A DNA stretch of 64,000 bases from G963422565 sp963422565 (GCA_963422565.1 OY730228.1:2542001-2606000); one strand, 5' to 3'. Shown: positions 9,202 through 18,335, numbered from the stretch's first letter. Notes: generated from the letters alone by a model not told the origin. Made by a program: numbers and translations.

Positions 9202-11295
9202 TCACTGCCGATAGATCAGATCCGAATAGTCCGGCAGCGGCCAGAGGCCGGCGTCGATCCGTTCCTCGAGGCGGTCGGCGGCGTCGCGGGCCGACTGCAT
9301 CGCGGGCTTGACGGTCTCGTGGGCGTATGACGCGGCGCGGGACAGATCGTCCTCCGGCCAGCCGTCGATAGCCTTCGCCAGCGCGTCGGTCCGCGTCAGC
9401 AACTGCTCGACCAGCCCCTTCTTGCCGTCGAGGAGCGCGGAGGAGAACCCGCTTCCGCGGTCCGAAGCGACATCCCGCAGCGCCGCCGGAGCGACCATGG
9501 TCGAGAGAATGCGCAGCAGCGCGCGGGCCTCGATCCGGATCTCGCTGGCGTAGGCGTCCTGGAGCACGCTCTGGCGCGCGGCGACCTCGCGTTCGTTGAA
9601 GATGCCGAGGCCGACGAAGAGCGCGACGTTCTTCTCCGAGGTCAGTGTCGCGTAGGCCTCGGGGCTGCTCTTCAGATGCGTCAGATTCCATGCCGCGGCG
9701 TGTCGATGGAGATCCTCGGAATAGCCGTTCCCGCTGAACAGTGCGCCCTGGTTCTCCGCGATCGTATCGCGCACGACCTGGTCGATGTCTTTGCCGGCGT
9801 CGGCCGCGTCGCACATCGCCTTGAGGCTGTCCGCCATTGCCGCATTGACCATCGTCAGCGGCAGGCCGATATGCTGGTTCCCGCCGACGGCGCGAAACTC
9901 GAACCGATTGCCGCACCAGGGGAACGGCGCGGTGCGGTTGCGGTCCTCGAGGTTGGCCCTGATGTCGGCCACGGGCGCCGTAACCTGGATCTCCTTGTGC
10001 TGCGCCTCATAGGCGGCGAACGGCCCGCCGTCGGCGACGCTTTTGAGCTGCCGTTCGAGATGCTCGCCCAGATGCAGCGTGATGATCGCCGGCGGCGCCT
10101 CCTGGGCGCCCAGCCGGTGATCGTTGCCTGCGGTCGACACGCCGCAGCGCAGCAGATCGCCATGCCGGTACACGCCGCGCAGGAGCGCCGCGGTGAAGGC
10201 CACGAAGCGCCGGGTTTCGAACTCGGTGTCTCCGGGCACGAAGAGGTTGGCCCCGGTGTCCGTGTTGAGGCCCCAGTTGTTGTGCTTGCCGTTGCCGTTG
10301 ATGCCGGCGAACGGCTTTTCGTGGAACAGGATCGCCAGATCGTGGTCGACGGCCAAATCGCGCAGCACGTCCATCGCAAGGATGTTCGTATCGGCGGCGA
10401 GATTGGCCAAGTTGAAGATCGGCGAGATCTCGTGCTGGGCCGGCGCGACTTCGTTATGGGTGCAGCGGATCGAGATGCCGAGGCGCCACATCCTCTCGCG
10501 GGCCTCGGCCATGAAGCGGTTCGCCCGCGGCGTCAGCCTGGCGAAGTAGTGATCCGACAGCTCCTGGCCGCGAAGCGGCGGCGCTCCGAGCAGGGTGCGC
10601 CCCGCGGCGACGAGATCCGGGCGCGCCAGATACATGTTCCTGTCGATCAGGAAGAACTCCTGCTCCCAGCCGACATTGCACACGACCTCGGAGGTCTCGC
10701 CGTCCCCGAGATGGCGCAACAGCCGCAGGCCTTGCTCGTTGACGGCCATGTTCGCCCGCAGCAGAGGGGTCTTCTGGTCCAGGGCTTCGCCGGTCCAGGA
10801 CACGAAGGCCGAGGGGATGTAGAGCGTCTTGCGGTAGACGAAGGGCGGCGAGCCCGTGTCCCATCCGATATAGGCCGCCGCCTCGTGAGTCTCGCGCAGC
10901 CCGCCATTGGGAAAGGACGACCCATCGGTTTCGGTCTGGAAGAGATCCCGGCCCGCCAGCGCGATGACCAGGCGGTCGGCATCGAAGTCGACGCCCACGA
11001 ACGTCTCGAGCTTCTCGCCATGGACGGGGCCGCGCATCGGCGAAAACCAGTGCGAATAGCCGATGCACCCCTTCGACTGGGCCCATTCCCGGACGGACCG
11101 CGCCAGGGCGTTGGCGAAAGGCCGGTCCATCGGCACGCCGGTCGCGCGGCACTGCGCGAAGGCATAGTAGACCTCCGGGTCCACCAGCTTCTTGAGAACG
11201 GCGTCGTCCAGAACGTCCCGGTTGATCTCCGCCAGCTCGGCCGGGAGGGCTACGGCCTGCGCGGGGGCGTCATGCGTCGAATGGGTCGAAGACAC
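9202..11295 (-). CDS. glnN: Type III glutamine synthetase
   Basis: A 697-residue enzyme of the large GSIII class, which joins ammonium to glutamate using ATP. Typical GSIII features include GSIII N-terminal sequence (GYSHWFSPMRGP), the glutamate/ATP site region with INGNGKHNNWGLNTDTG (about residue 330), STAGNDHRLGAQEAPPA, and FPWCGNRFEFRAVGGNQHIG (about 460). Length matches the family. The start is GTG with a GGGAG site upstream. It lies downstream of the STAS and ammonium channel genes in the same direction, so ammonium import and assimilation are probably co-expressed. Most proteobacteria rely on GSI; GSIII here is an additional or alternative enzyme. Confidence 0.95.
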   Translation of the reverse strand: MSSTHSTHDAPAQAVALPAELAEINRDVLDDAVLKKLVDPEVYYAFAQCRATGVPMDRPFANALARSVREWAQSKGCIGYSHWFSPMRGPVHGEKLETFVGVDFDADRLVIALAGRDLFQTETDGSSFPNGGLRETHEAAAYIGWDTGSPPFVYRKTLYIPSAFVSWTGEALDQKTPLLRANMAVNEQGLRLLRHLGDGETSEVVCNVGWEQEFFLIDRNMYLARPDLVAAGRTLLGAPPLRGQELSDHYFARLTPRANRFMAEARERMWRLGISIRCTHNEVAPAQHEISPIFNLANLAADTNILAMDVLRDLAVDHDLAILFHEKPFAGINGNGKHNNWGLNTDTGANLFVPGDTEFETRRFVAFTAALLRGVYRHGDLLRCGVSTAGNDHRLGAQEAPPAIITLHLGEHLERQLKSVADGGPFAAYEAQHKEIQVTAPVADIRANLEDRNRTAPFPWCGNRFEFRAVGGNQHIGLPLTMVNAAMADSLKAMCDAADAGKDIDQVVRDTIAENQGALFSGNGYSEDLHRHAAAWNLTHLKSSPEAYATLTSEKNVALFVGLGIFNEREVAARQSVLQDAYASEIRIEARALLRILSTMVAPAALRDVASDRGSGFSSALLDGKKGLVEQLLTRTDALAKAIDGWPEDDLSRAASYAHETVKPAMQSARDAADRLEERIDAGLWPLPDYSDLIYRQ

Positions 11296-11389
11296 GATGG
11301 GTTACTCCCGACATGGTTAGGTGGGACCGTGCACCGGCACCGCGGTGGCGAGCACGAAACCGACTGCGTCGGCAGGAAGCAGCGGGCCC

Positions 11390-11728
11390 CTAATCCGCGA
11401 GCGACGAAAGGGCCTCGCCACGCGACGTATGGATCGCGAAGAGCTTGTCGAAACCGCTGATCTCGAACACCCTTCGGATGGGTCCGGGGAGCGAGCAGAG
11501 CACGAGTTCCGAGTTTCTGCCCTTCAGCGTCTTGCCGGTCAGGAGCAGGGCGCGAAGACCGGCGCTGCTGACGTAGAGCAGCTTCTCGAGGTCCAGGATC
11601 ACGGCGCGATCCTCGTCCCCGATCAGCGTTCTGACCGTTTCCTCGAACTCGACCACATTGGAACCGTCGATGCGGCCGTCGACACAGATGGACAAAGCGC
11701 CGCCCTGCCGGTCCGTCGTCACTTTCAT
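11390..11728 (-). CDS. STAS-domain anti-sigma factor antagonist
   Basis: A 112-residue single-domain STAS protein of the SpoIIAA/RsbV type. The conserved loop LYVSSAGLRALL places the phosphorylatable serine at Ser54 by alignment to SpoIIAA. These proteins are phosphorylated by an RsbW-type kinase and reactivated by a SpoIIE-type phosphatase; both kinds of protein are encoded within 10 kb (13435-13851 and 2977-4917). It lies between the ammonium channel gene (90 bases upstream) and glutamine synthetase III (94 bases downstream), all in one direction. That linkage suggests a regulatory role tied to nitrogen supply, which is inference. Confidence 0.92.
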   Translation of the reverse strand: MKVTTDRQGGALSICVDGRIDGSNVVEFEETVRTLIGDEDRAVILDLEKLLYVSSAGLRALLLTGKTLKGRNSELVLCSLPGPIRRVFEISGFDKLFAIHTSRGEALSSLAD

Positions 11729-11818
11729 TGCGCTCGTCTCCCAGATCGATCGTTCTGCAGCCCGCGCCGGGCCGCGTCACGTTCCGACCGGCGCCACCGG
11801 ACAGCGCCGATCCCGCGA

Positions 11819-13195
11819 TCAGTAATCGTCATCCGGCACGACGACGAACTCGGGGTAGGCCTCGATACCGAGTTCGGCTACATCCTGGCCCAGAATCTCC
11901 ACATGCGCCGAAACCCGGGCCCCTATGGTCTTTTCGATCGCGAGCCAGACGATGCCGGACGCAACGAACACGAAGGCGCCGACGGCCAGTATCCCGTAGA
12001 GTTGCGCCAGGAAATCGCCGCCGGCGGCGAGGCCCACCGCGAGAGTTCCCCAGACGCCGGCGAACAGATGCGCCGGAACCGCGCCGACGACATCGTCGAT
12101 GCGCAGCGAGTCCATCAGCTTCGAGCCGGCGACGGCGATCAAACCGCCGACCCCGCCGATCGCGATGGCCCATTGGTGCTCGACCAGATCGGGGCCGGCG
12201 GTGATCGAGACCAGACCGGCGATCGCCCCGTTCAGGCTGGCGAGAAGGTCGACGCGGCCGAGGATCGGCCGCGACACGGCGATGGCCACGACGACGCCGG
12301 CGGCCGCAGCGAGATTTGTGTTGGTGAGGATGATGCTCAACGCCACCGCGTCGAGCGCCGAGCCCATCGCCAGCTGGGAGCCGCCGTTGAACCCGAGCCA
12401 TCCCAGCCAGAGAATGAAGATGCCGAGCGTCAAGGCGGGAACGTTCGACGGCGGCGTCTGTTTCACCGCGCCGTCCTGTCGGAACTTGCCCCTGCGCGCG
12501 CCCACGACGAGCGCCCCCGCCAGCGCCGCCCAACCGCCGGTGGAGTGGACGATGGTCGATCCCGCGAAATCGGAGAAGCCGAGCGCGTCAAGCCAGCCCC
12601 CTCCCCATGTCCAGGCCCCGACCACCGGATAGATCGCCGCGGTCAGAACCACGATGAAGACGAAGAACGACCACAGCTTGACCCGTTCGGCCAGGGTTCC
12701 GGACACGATCGAAGCGGTTGTCGCGACGAAGACCATCTGGAAGAACCAGTCGGACATCTTCGCATGGCCGCGCTCGACGACGGCCGCGGCGGCCGTGGCG
12801 TCGTTGTCGAGCAGGGAAATCTCTTCGTCGCTAGCGCCGTAGAACAGCGACAGAGAGCCGAACCAGCCGCCGTCTTCGACGCCGACATACATGATGTTGT
12901 AGCCGACGAGATAGTACATGAGGCCGGCGAGAGAATAGAGGCCGATATTCTTGAGGCAGATGACCGATGCGTTCTTGGTGCGCACCGACCCGGCTTCGAG
13001 CATCGTGAAGCCCGCGCACATCCACATGACGAGCGCGCCCCAGATCAGGAAGGCGAAGCTGTTCAGAACGAAGTTCGCTTCGGCCTCGACGGCCGCCTGC
13101 GCGGGCGGCGGCAGCAGGAAGAGAACCGCGATCGTGGATGCCGCCAGCAAAACGAGGGCGTTGGGTCGGGAGGCGAACATCTTTCGCACGGTCAT
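11819..13195 (-). CDS. amtB: Ammonium channel/transporter, Amt family
   Basis: A 458-residue inner-membrane protein with a cleavable signal (residues 1-38) and about eleven membrane spans. Key residues are present: the pore histidine pair in STIVHSTGGWAAL and GAVPAHLFAGVWGT, the conserved Asp in GFSDFAGS, and the family start WMCAGFTMLEAGSVRTKN. It conducts ammonium/ammonia into the cell. Amt genes usually pair with a PII gene (glnK); none is present here, and regulatory STAS and RsbW-like genes flank it instead. The start ATG follows a perfect inverted repeat that covers the ribosome-binding region. Confidence 0.94.
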   Translation of the reverse strand: MTVRKMFASRPNALVLLAASTIAVLFLLPPPAQAAVEAEANFVLNSFAFLIWGALVMWMCAGFTMLEAGSVRTKNASVICLKNIGLYSLAGLMYYLVGYNIMYVGVEDGGWFGSLSLFYGASDEEISLLDNDATAAAAVVERGHAKMSDWFFQMVFVATTASIVSGTLAERVKLWSFFVFIVVLTAAIYPVVGAWTWGGGWLDALGFSDFAGSTIVHSTGGWAALAGALVVGARRGKFRQDGAVKQTPPSNVPALTLGIFILWLGWLGFNGGSQLAMGSALDAVALSIILTNTNLAAAAGVVVAIAVSRPILGRVDLLASLNGAIAGLVSITAGPDLVEHQWAIAIGGVGGLIAVAGSKLMDSLRIDDVVGAVPAHLFAGVWGTLAVGLAAGGDFLAQLYGILAVGAFVFVASGIVWLAIEKTIGARVSAHVEILGQDVAELGIEAYPEFVVVPDDDY

Positions 13196-13201
13196 GTCCG
13201 A

Positions 13202-13223
13202 TCCGCCGCCGATCGGCGGCGGA
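13202..13223 (-). promoter_or_regulatory. Perfect 22-base inverted repeat over the amtB ribosome-binding region
   Basis: The 22 bases are fully self-complementary about the central AT and end 6 bases before the amtB start codon. In the mRNA the only purine-rich candidate for ribosome binding (GGCGGCGGA) would lie in the 3' arm, so a hairpin or a bound dimeric protein could control amtB. No loop of usual size exists, since the arms meet directly, which fits a protein operator about as well as an RNA hairpin. Confidence 0.5.
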
Positions 13224-13434
13224 CGATGGCCGAAGCGGCGACCCGGATGGCCTCGTGCCGCGGTTCGAGAACCGCCGCCGAAGCCCCGTCGACGCGGCCC
13301 GCCCACCCGGCTCCGCGCGCAGACCCTGCCTTCTCCGGTCGCGTTTCGCGCATGCTCGCTCCCTGTGGCCCCCCCCCGCCAGCACAGCAGAGCAACGTAG
13401 GCCGCACGCGACGACGGGTCAACACGTGCCCGCT

Positions 13435-13851
13435 TCACGCGTCGGCGCCGTCCGCCCGCTTGCGGAGGGTGACGATGTTCCGTCCGCCGTCCCGGCGGTA
13501 TCGCACTTCGTCCATCAGCTCGTGCACCAGAAATATCCCGAGGCCGCCGACCGCCCGTTCTTCGATGCCGGTCTCCGTATCCGGCGCCGTGATCCGGGAA
13601 GGGTCGAACCGCCTCGCGTCGTCGATGATCTCGACCACGAGGACATTCCCCTCCATGCGCAGGGCGATGTCGATGCCATGCGCTCCGTCATCGTCATAGC
13701 CGTAGCTGATCGTGTTGGTCACCAGTTCGTCGACCGCGAGGTTGACGGCATGGGCGATGTCGGCAGCCAAGTCGCGGGCCGCGCAATATGCGTCGATCCG
13801 GGCCGCGGCATCGCGGATTTCCGCGATGTCGTTGTTCAGCGAAATCTTCAC
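13435..13851 (-). CDS. RsbW/SpoIIAB-type ATP-binding anti-sigma kinase
   Basis: A 138-residue HATPase protein. The N box is in NLAVDELVTNTISYGYDD, the G1 region in VVEIIDDARRFDP and the G2 region in GGLGIFLVHELMDEV. Such proteins bind a partner such as a sigma factor and phosphorylate STAS antagonists. I chose the GTG at 13851 because GGAG lies 9 bases upstream and the length then matches the family; the frame stays open to an ATG at 14058, which would add about 70 Pro-rich residues. It lies 239 bases before amtB, followed by the STAS gene. No sigma factor gene is adjacent, so its target is unknown. Confidence 0.88.
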   Translation of the reverse strand: MKISLNNDIAEIRDAAARIDAYCAARDLAADIAHAVNLAVDELVTNTISYGYDDDGAHGIDIALRMEGNVLVVEIIDDARRFDPSRITAPDTETGIEERAVGGLGIFLVHELMDEVRYRRDGGRNIVTLRKRADGADA

Positions 13852-14134
13852 CGCGCCGGTCTCCGTATCGACGGCGGGCGGCTTCGGCAAAGAAGGATCG
13901 TGGCCGTCGGGCGCAACGCTGGAACCCTCGACGCTTCCCGTTCCGGCGCGATCCGCCCGGCTCTCCGCCTCTGTCGGAAGGCCGGCCGGGAAAGACGGCC
14001 CGACCGCCTTGGTCCAGGGATGCGGCGAATCGACCGGACGCGCGCCCGAGGATCGCATCAGCCGCCCCGGTCGGCAAGCCTCGGGCGGCGGACCCGCAAG
14101 CCCAAACGCGGGGCTTCGGTCGGGGGCGCGCCCG

Positions 14135-14725
14135 TTATCTCCCCGGCGGTGTCCGGTCGCCCGCACCCAGCGGTCGCTGCATCAGGACCGAGTCCACCCA
14201 GCGGCCGAACTTGAACCCCGAGGCGGCGAGGGTGCCGACGCGGTGGAAGCCGAGCCGCGTGTGCAATGCGATGGAGCGCGCGTTGTCGCCGCTGCCGATG
14301 ACGGCGATCATCTGGCGCCACGGCCCGGCCTCGCAGCGGTCGATCAGGGCGGCGAGAAGCGCCGAGCCGATCCCGCGGCCCCGCATCCCTTCGGCGACAT
14401 AGACCGAGTCCTCGATCGTGTAGCGGTAGCCCGACCGCGCGCGGTAGCCGGTCGCGTAGCTGTAGCCGGCGATCCGGCGGTCCTGCTCGGCGACCAGATA
14501 GGGGAGTCCCTGCGCGGCGATGTCCTGCCAGCGCGCGCGCATCTCCCGCTCCGGCGGCGGTACTTCCTCGAAGGTCGCGAGGCCGTGCAGCACCTCGTGG
14601 GCGTAGATTTCCCGGATTGCGCCGATATCGGCGGGCGCCGCGTCGCGGATCGCGCCGCCCGATCCCGGCGCCGGGGCGGGCCGGCGGGGCTGGGGCGTCG
14701 CGTCGGCGGATCGGCGGTCCGTCAC
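14135..14725 (-). CDS. GNAT N-acetyltransferase, phosphinothricin acetyltransferase-like
   Basis: A 196-residue protein with the Pat/Bar-like pattern: IREIYAHEVLHGLATFE near the start of the domain, then the acetyl-CoA site EGMRGRGIGSALLAALID and IGSGDNARSIALHTRLGF. Relatives acetylate phosphinothricin or methionine sulfoximine, or small amines. The start is a GTG overlapping the MFS stop (GTGA), so it is the last gene of a three-gene operon with a dioxygenase and an exporter. The first 30 residues are Pro/Ala-rich and not part of the fold. The natural substrate is not certain. Confidence 0.88.
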   Translation of the reverse strand: MTDRRSADATPQPRRPAPAPGSGGAIRDAAPADIGAIREIYAHEVLHGLATFEEVPPPEREMRARWQDIAAQGLPYLVAEQDRRIAGYSYATGYRARSGYRYTIEDSVYVAEGMRGRGIGSALLAALIDRCEAGPWRQMIAVIGSGDNARSIALHTRLGFHRVGTLAASGFKFGRWVDSVLMQRPLGAGDRTPPGR

Positions 14726-15927
14726 CCGGCCTGGCCGGCGAGCCGGCTGGCCGGCCGGTCGTCGACCGGCAGGTTGCAGGCCGCGGCCACAAGCCCGAGG
14801 AGCACCGCGGCCCACCAGATCGTCATATAGCTGCCCGTCGCCTCGAACAGCCAGCCGCCGGCCCACACGCCGATGAAGCTCCCGAGCTGATGCGAGACGA
14901 AGGCGAGGCCGAACAGCGTCGCCATGTAGCCCGTGCCGAATATCTGCGCCACCACCCCGCCGGTCAGCGGCACCGTGCCGAGCCAGAGGACACCCATCGC
15001 CGCGGCGAAGACCGCGACGCTCAGATCGGTGACCGGCAGGACCACGAAGGCCGCCATCGCCGCCGCACGCAGGATATAGATCCAGGCGAGCAGGTATTTC
15101 TTGCGCCAGCGCCCGCCCAGCGCCCCCCAAAGCAGACAGCCGACGACGTTGAAGAGACCGATCAACGCGAGCGCCCAGGCGCCCATCTCCTGCGAGACGT
15201 CGAATCCATCGAGCATCGCCGGCAGATGGGTGGCGATGAACAGCGTCTGGAAACCGCAGACGAAATAGCCGGCGGTCAGCAGCAGATAGCCGCGATGGGT
15301 CGCCGCCTCGATCAGCGCGCTCGACAGCTTCTGCCGGGGCGCCCCCTGGGCCGCCGCCGGCCGGGAAATCATGCCGAGCGCCAGCGGGACCATCAGGGCG
15401 ACGAGGCCGGCGAGCGCGATCAGCGTCGTCTGCCAGTCGGCCGCGTCGAGCAGGCGGTCGGCCAGCGGCACCAGGAATATCTGCCCCGAGGAGCCGCCGG
15501 CGCTGGCGATCCCGGCATAGAGGCCGCGCTTGCGCTCGTCGGGGACCACGCGGCTGATCGCGGTCAGGATAACCGGGGCCATCGACCCGCCCATGCCGAT
15601 GCCGGTCAGGATGCCGATGCCCAGGATCGCCTCGATCTCGGTGGTCGCGCCGGCCATCACCAGGAGTCCGGCGGCGAAGGTCAGCCCGGAGGCGACCACG
15701 ACGCGTCCCGTCCCGTAGCGGTCGGCGACCGCGCCGGCGAACGGAGTCGCGAAACCCCAGACCAGGGCCTGCAGCGCCATCGAGAACGAGAGGGTGTCGA
15801 CCCCCCAGCCGAGATCGTCGGTCGCGGGCAGCAGCCAGAGCCCGTAGGTCATCCGCACGCCGAAGGCGAGCAGCATCACCGTCGTCCCGCAGAGCAGGAC
15901 GACGAAAGGGGTGCGCCAGGAACTCAT
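14722..15927 (-). CDS. MFS transporter
   Basis: A 401-residue major facilitator protein with about twelve membrane spans. The loop 2-3 motif reads GAVADRYGTGRVVV, and a second-half equivalent is present (GALGGRWRKKYLL). It belongs to the oxalate/monocarboxylate-like or drug-efflux part of the superfamily; sequence alone does not decide. It starts in an ATGA overlap with the dioxygenase gene and overlaps the acetyltransferase gene. Co-expression with these suggests transport of a compound that they modify. Confidence 0.88.
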   Translation of the reverse strand: MSSWRTPFVVLLCGTTVMLLAFGVRMTYGLWLLPATDDLGWGVDTLSFSMALQALVWGFATPFAGAVADRYGTGRVVVASGLTFAAGLLVMAGATTEIEAILGIGILTGIGMGGSMAPVILTAISRVVPDERKRGLYAGIASAGGSSGQIFLVPLADRLLDAADWQTTLIALAGLVALMVPLALGMISRPAAAQGAPRQKLSSALIEAATHRGYLLLTAGYFVCGFQTLFIATHLPAMLDGFDVSQEMGAWALALIGLFNVVGCLLWGALGGRWRKKYLLAWIYILRAAAMAAFVVLPVTDLSVAVFAAAMGVLWLGTVPLTGGVVAQIFGTGYMATLFGLAFVSHQLGSFIGVWAGGWLFEATGSYMTIWWAAVLLGLVAAACNLPVDDRPASRLAGQAG

Positions 15928-16775
15928 CGCGAGGCGGCGCCTCCTCGGGCGAGACCCGCGCGCTCGGCCTCGGAGCGTACCGCGCGGTCCTCGTAGCGCG
16001 CGACCAGCGCCTTGAAATGCGCGACCGCCGCCGGGTCGAGATCGCGCTCGGGGATCGGGTCCTCGTCCCAATGGCCGTAGCGGTCGGCCCCGCGCACCAG
16101 CCGCGCCGGATACCGGCCGAGCGCGTATCGGACCCTCGGCGGGCAGAAGACGAACAGAACGCCGATGCGCCGCTGCCCGGACATGTTGGGTTCGGACGCA
16201 TGGGCGAGACGGAAGTGATGGAACGTCGCCTCGCCCGCGCCGACCTCGGCGGCGACCGCGCCCCCGTCGTCGAAATCGGGGATGTATTGCCCGCGCTGCA
16301 ACAGGTTGTCGGCGGCATGGGTCTCGATATGGGACCGCTCGGGCTCGAGATGGCTGCCCGGCTTGTAGCGCATGCAGCCATGTTCGAGCCGCGCGTCGGT
16401 GAGGGCGATCCAGGCGCTCCACACGTCGACCGGCTCGTAGGCGAAATAGGCCGAGTCCTGATGCCAGGTCACAAAGGCGGGGTCGCGGGCGTTCTTGGCC
16501 CAGACCGCCGAGGTGACCAGCATGATGTCGGGGCCGATAAGGTCCTCGACCGCATCCAGCAGCGCCGGCGTCGTGCCGAGCTCCCACATCCAGCGGAAGA
16601 GGAGATGGGGCTTCACCCGCAGGTCGCGCGGCGCGCTGACCCCGGTCCGCCGCTCATACTCCTCGAACCTGTCCAGACAGGCCCGCGCGCCGGCGCGCGG
16701 GAGGACCGGCACCGGGAAGGCATAGCCGCCGGTCCGCGCGGTCTCGAGCTGCGCCTCTGTGAGCCTCCTGGGCAT
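15924..16775 (-). CDS. Phytanoyl-CoA dioxygenase (PhyH) family protein
   Basis: A 283-residue non-heme iron, 2-oxoglutarate-type oxygenase. The iron-binding triad is readable: His and Asp in TWHQDSAYF (about residues 107-110) and a distal His in HHFRLAHASEPN (about 190-196), followed by the 2-oxoglutarate-binding Arg region SGQRRIGVLF. The start is ATG 16775. It is the first gene of the operon with the MFS transporter and acetyltransferase. Relatives hydroxylate small molecules, including natural products and quaternary amines; the substrate is unknown. Confidence 0.88.
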   Translation of the reverse strand: MPRRLTEAQLETARTGGYAFPVPVLPRAGARACLDRFEEYERRTGVSAPRDLRVKPHLLFRWMWELGTTPALLDAVEDLIGPDIMLVTSAVWAKNARDPAFVTWHQDSAYFAYEPVDVWSAWIALTDARLEHGCMRYKPGSHLEPERSHIETHAADNLLQRGQYIPDFDDGGAVAAEVGAGEATFHHFRLAHASEPNMSGQRRIGVLFVFCPPRVRYALGRYPARLVRGADRYGHWDEDPIPERDLDPAAVAHFKALVARYEDRAVRSEAERAGLARGGAASR

Positions 16776-17067
16776 CGCCGCTCCTGCTGCGATCGGGTCG
16801 AGCAGGGCGCAGTGTGCCCGGCTCCCGGCGGCCGGGCAAGCCGGCCTCCCGCCTGTCGACGGTCCTCGTTCGGGGACCGCGACCGGCCGGACGACGGTCC
16901 CTCACACGAGGAGAGGGGGATTCCGCATCGCCCTCTCCTCCTCCGTCCCCCCTTGAGAGGGAGGGCAGGGGTAGGGGCTCCTTCCTCGAGAAGCGGGCGA
17001 TCGGGGCGCGGGAGCGGTCGAACGGTGCTCCGGCCGCCGCTTCCGTTGCGGATGCGCGCGGGCCGGG
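16776..17067. other. Intergenic region with a C-rich/G-rich inverted element
   Basis: No gene is visible. Around 16940-16975 a pyrimidine-rich stretch (CCCCCCTTGAGAGGGAGGG) could fold back on itself. It resembles the short REP-like elements common between genes in high-GC alphaproteobacteria. It might act as a terminator for the dioxygenase promoter side or be a non-functional repeat. Confidence 0.3.
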
Positions 17068-18330
17068 TCACCCGCCATCGAGGGCGGCGAGGATGCGGAG
17101 CATCTCGATGCGCGCGGTCTCGAGGTCGAGGCGGTTGTCGAGCCGGTCGAACTCGGAGCCGAGCACCGCTTGGCGGGCCTCGATCTGCCGGACGATGGTG
17201 GCGCGGCCGGTCGCCAGCTTGCTCTCGACCAGCGCCAGCACCGTCCGCGCGTCGGCGGTCGCCGCCGCCAGATCCCGCGCCGAGGCGCCGAGGCTCTCGA
17301 TCATCTCCCACTGCGCGCGGAGCGCGGTCCCGGCCCGGTGCCGCTCCGCCGCCAGATCCCGCTCCGCCGTCTCCACCGCCCGCCGGGCGCGGCGAAGCCG
17401 GGCCGCCCGCAGCCCGCCCTCGTAGAGCGGCGCGGCGAGACGCGCCCCGCCCCGGACTTCGAGGGTGCCGACGCCGCCCGCATCGCCGCGCTCGGCCTCG
17501 ATCTCGAGCGCCACCGTCGGCATCCGGTCGGCCCGGCGGAAGGCCAGCTCGCCCTCGGCCGCCTCCAGCCGCCGCCGCGCCTGCGCTACGGCCGGGGCGC
17601 TGTCGAGGCGCGCCAGCGCGTCCTCCCACCGGCCCGGCGCCGCCGCCGCCAGCCGGGCGAGAGAGGCGGCGGCGAGACCGTCACGCGCGGCCCCGGTCAG
17701 ACGCGCCAGCGTCCCCCGCGCGATCCGGTAGCGGGCGCCGGCGGCGACGCGCTCCGCCCGCGCCCGGTGGCTACGGCGCAGAATCTCGTGTAGCTCGGTC
17801 CGGTCCAGCGTGCCCTGCGCGACGCGCTCCGCCGCGGTCTCGGCGAGAGTGTCGAGCAGCGCCGCGAAGGCCTCCCGCCTGTCCAGTATCCGCTTGCGGA
17901 AGATCTGCTCCACGAAGCTCAGCGCGGTCTCCGCCAGGACCTCCTGGCGCGCGCCCTCCGCCGCGTGCCCGGCCTCGCGGAGCCGGGCCTCGGCCGTTCG
18001 CATCCGCCCTGCGAGACGGCCGAACGGGTCCAGGTCCTGGCTGACCCGCAGCCCGACCGACAGCGCCGAGCCGTCATAGACCGAGACCGTGCGTGCCTCG
18101 TTGCGGCTTCGGGCATAGCCCAGGCGGCCGGTGGCCGATATCGTCGGCCGGCCTCCCGCCGCCGCCTCGTCCAGACCGTCCCGCGCGTGCATGACGCGGC
18201 TCTGCGCCGCCGCGACGCGCGCGTCTTGCGCCAGCGCGTCCCGGAACGCCTCGGCGAGCGTGTAGCCTCCGGCCGGCCCCGCCGCCAGCGTGGCCGTAAT
18301 CAGGACCGCCGGCGAAATCGATCCCCGCAA
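17068..18330 (-). CDS. TolC-family outer membrane protein of a type I secretion system
   Basis: A 420-residue protein with a short export signal and two TolC repeat halves rich in long helices. The start YTLAEAFRDALAQDARVAAA and the later LYEGGLRAARLRRARRAV are typical of outer membrane efflux proteins. It would form the outer-membrane channel for the RTX exporter. I chose the TTG at 18330 because GGAGGAG sits 8 bases upstream and the signal peptide follows at once. It begins 5 bases after the HlyD stop, so it belongs to the secretion operon. Confidence 0.88.
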   Translation of the reverse strand: MRGSISPAVLITATLAAGPAGGYTLAEAFRDALAQDARVAAAQSRVMHARDGLDEAAAGGRPTISATGRLGYARSRNEARTVSVYDGSALSVGLRVSQDLDPFGRLAGRMRTAEARLREAGHAAEGARQEVLAETALSFVEQIFRKRILDRREAFAALLDTLAETAAERVAQGTLDRTELHEILRRSHRARAERVAAGARYRIARGTLARLTGAARDGLAAASLARLAAAAPGRWEDALARLDSAPAVAQARRRLEAAEGELAFRRADRMPTVALEIEAERGDAGGVGTLEVRGGARLAAPLYEGGLRAARLRRARRAVETAERDLAAERHRAGTALRAQWEMIESLGASARDLAAATADARTVLALVESKLATGRATIVRQIEARQAVLGSEFDRLDNRLDLETARIEMLRILAALDGG

Positions 18331-18335
18331 CCCGC

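Noticed and set aside
11321..13699. Long plus-strand open frame opposite the ammonium channel and STAS genes
   Set aside because: It is rich in Arg, Asp and Gly with no domain, and mirrors well-supported minus-strand genes; high GC makes such antisense frames common.
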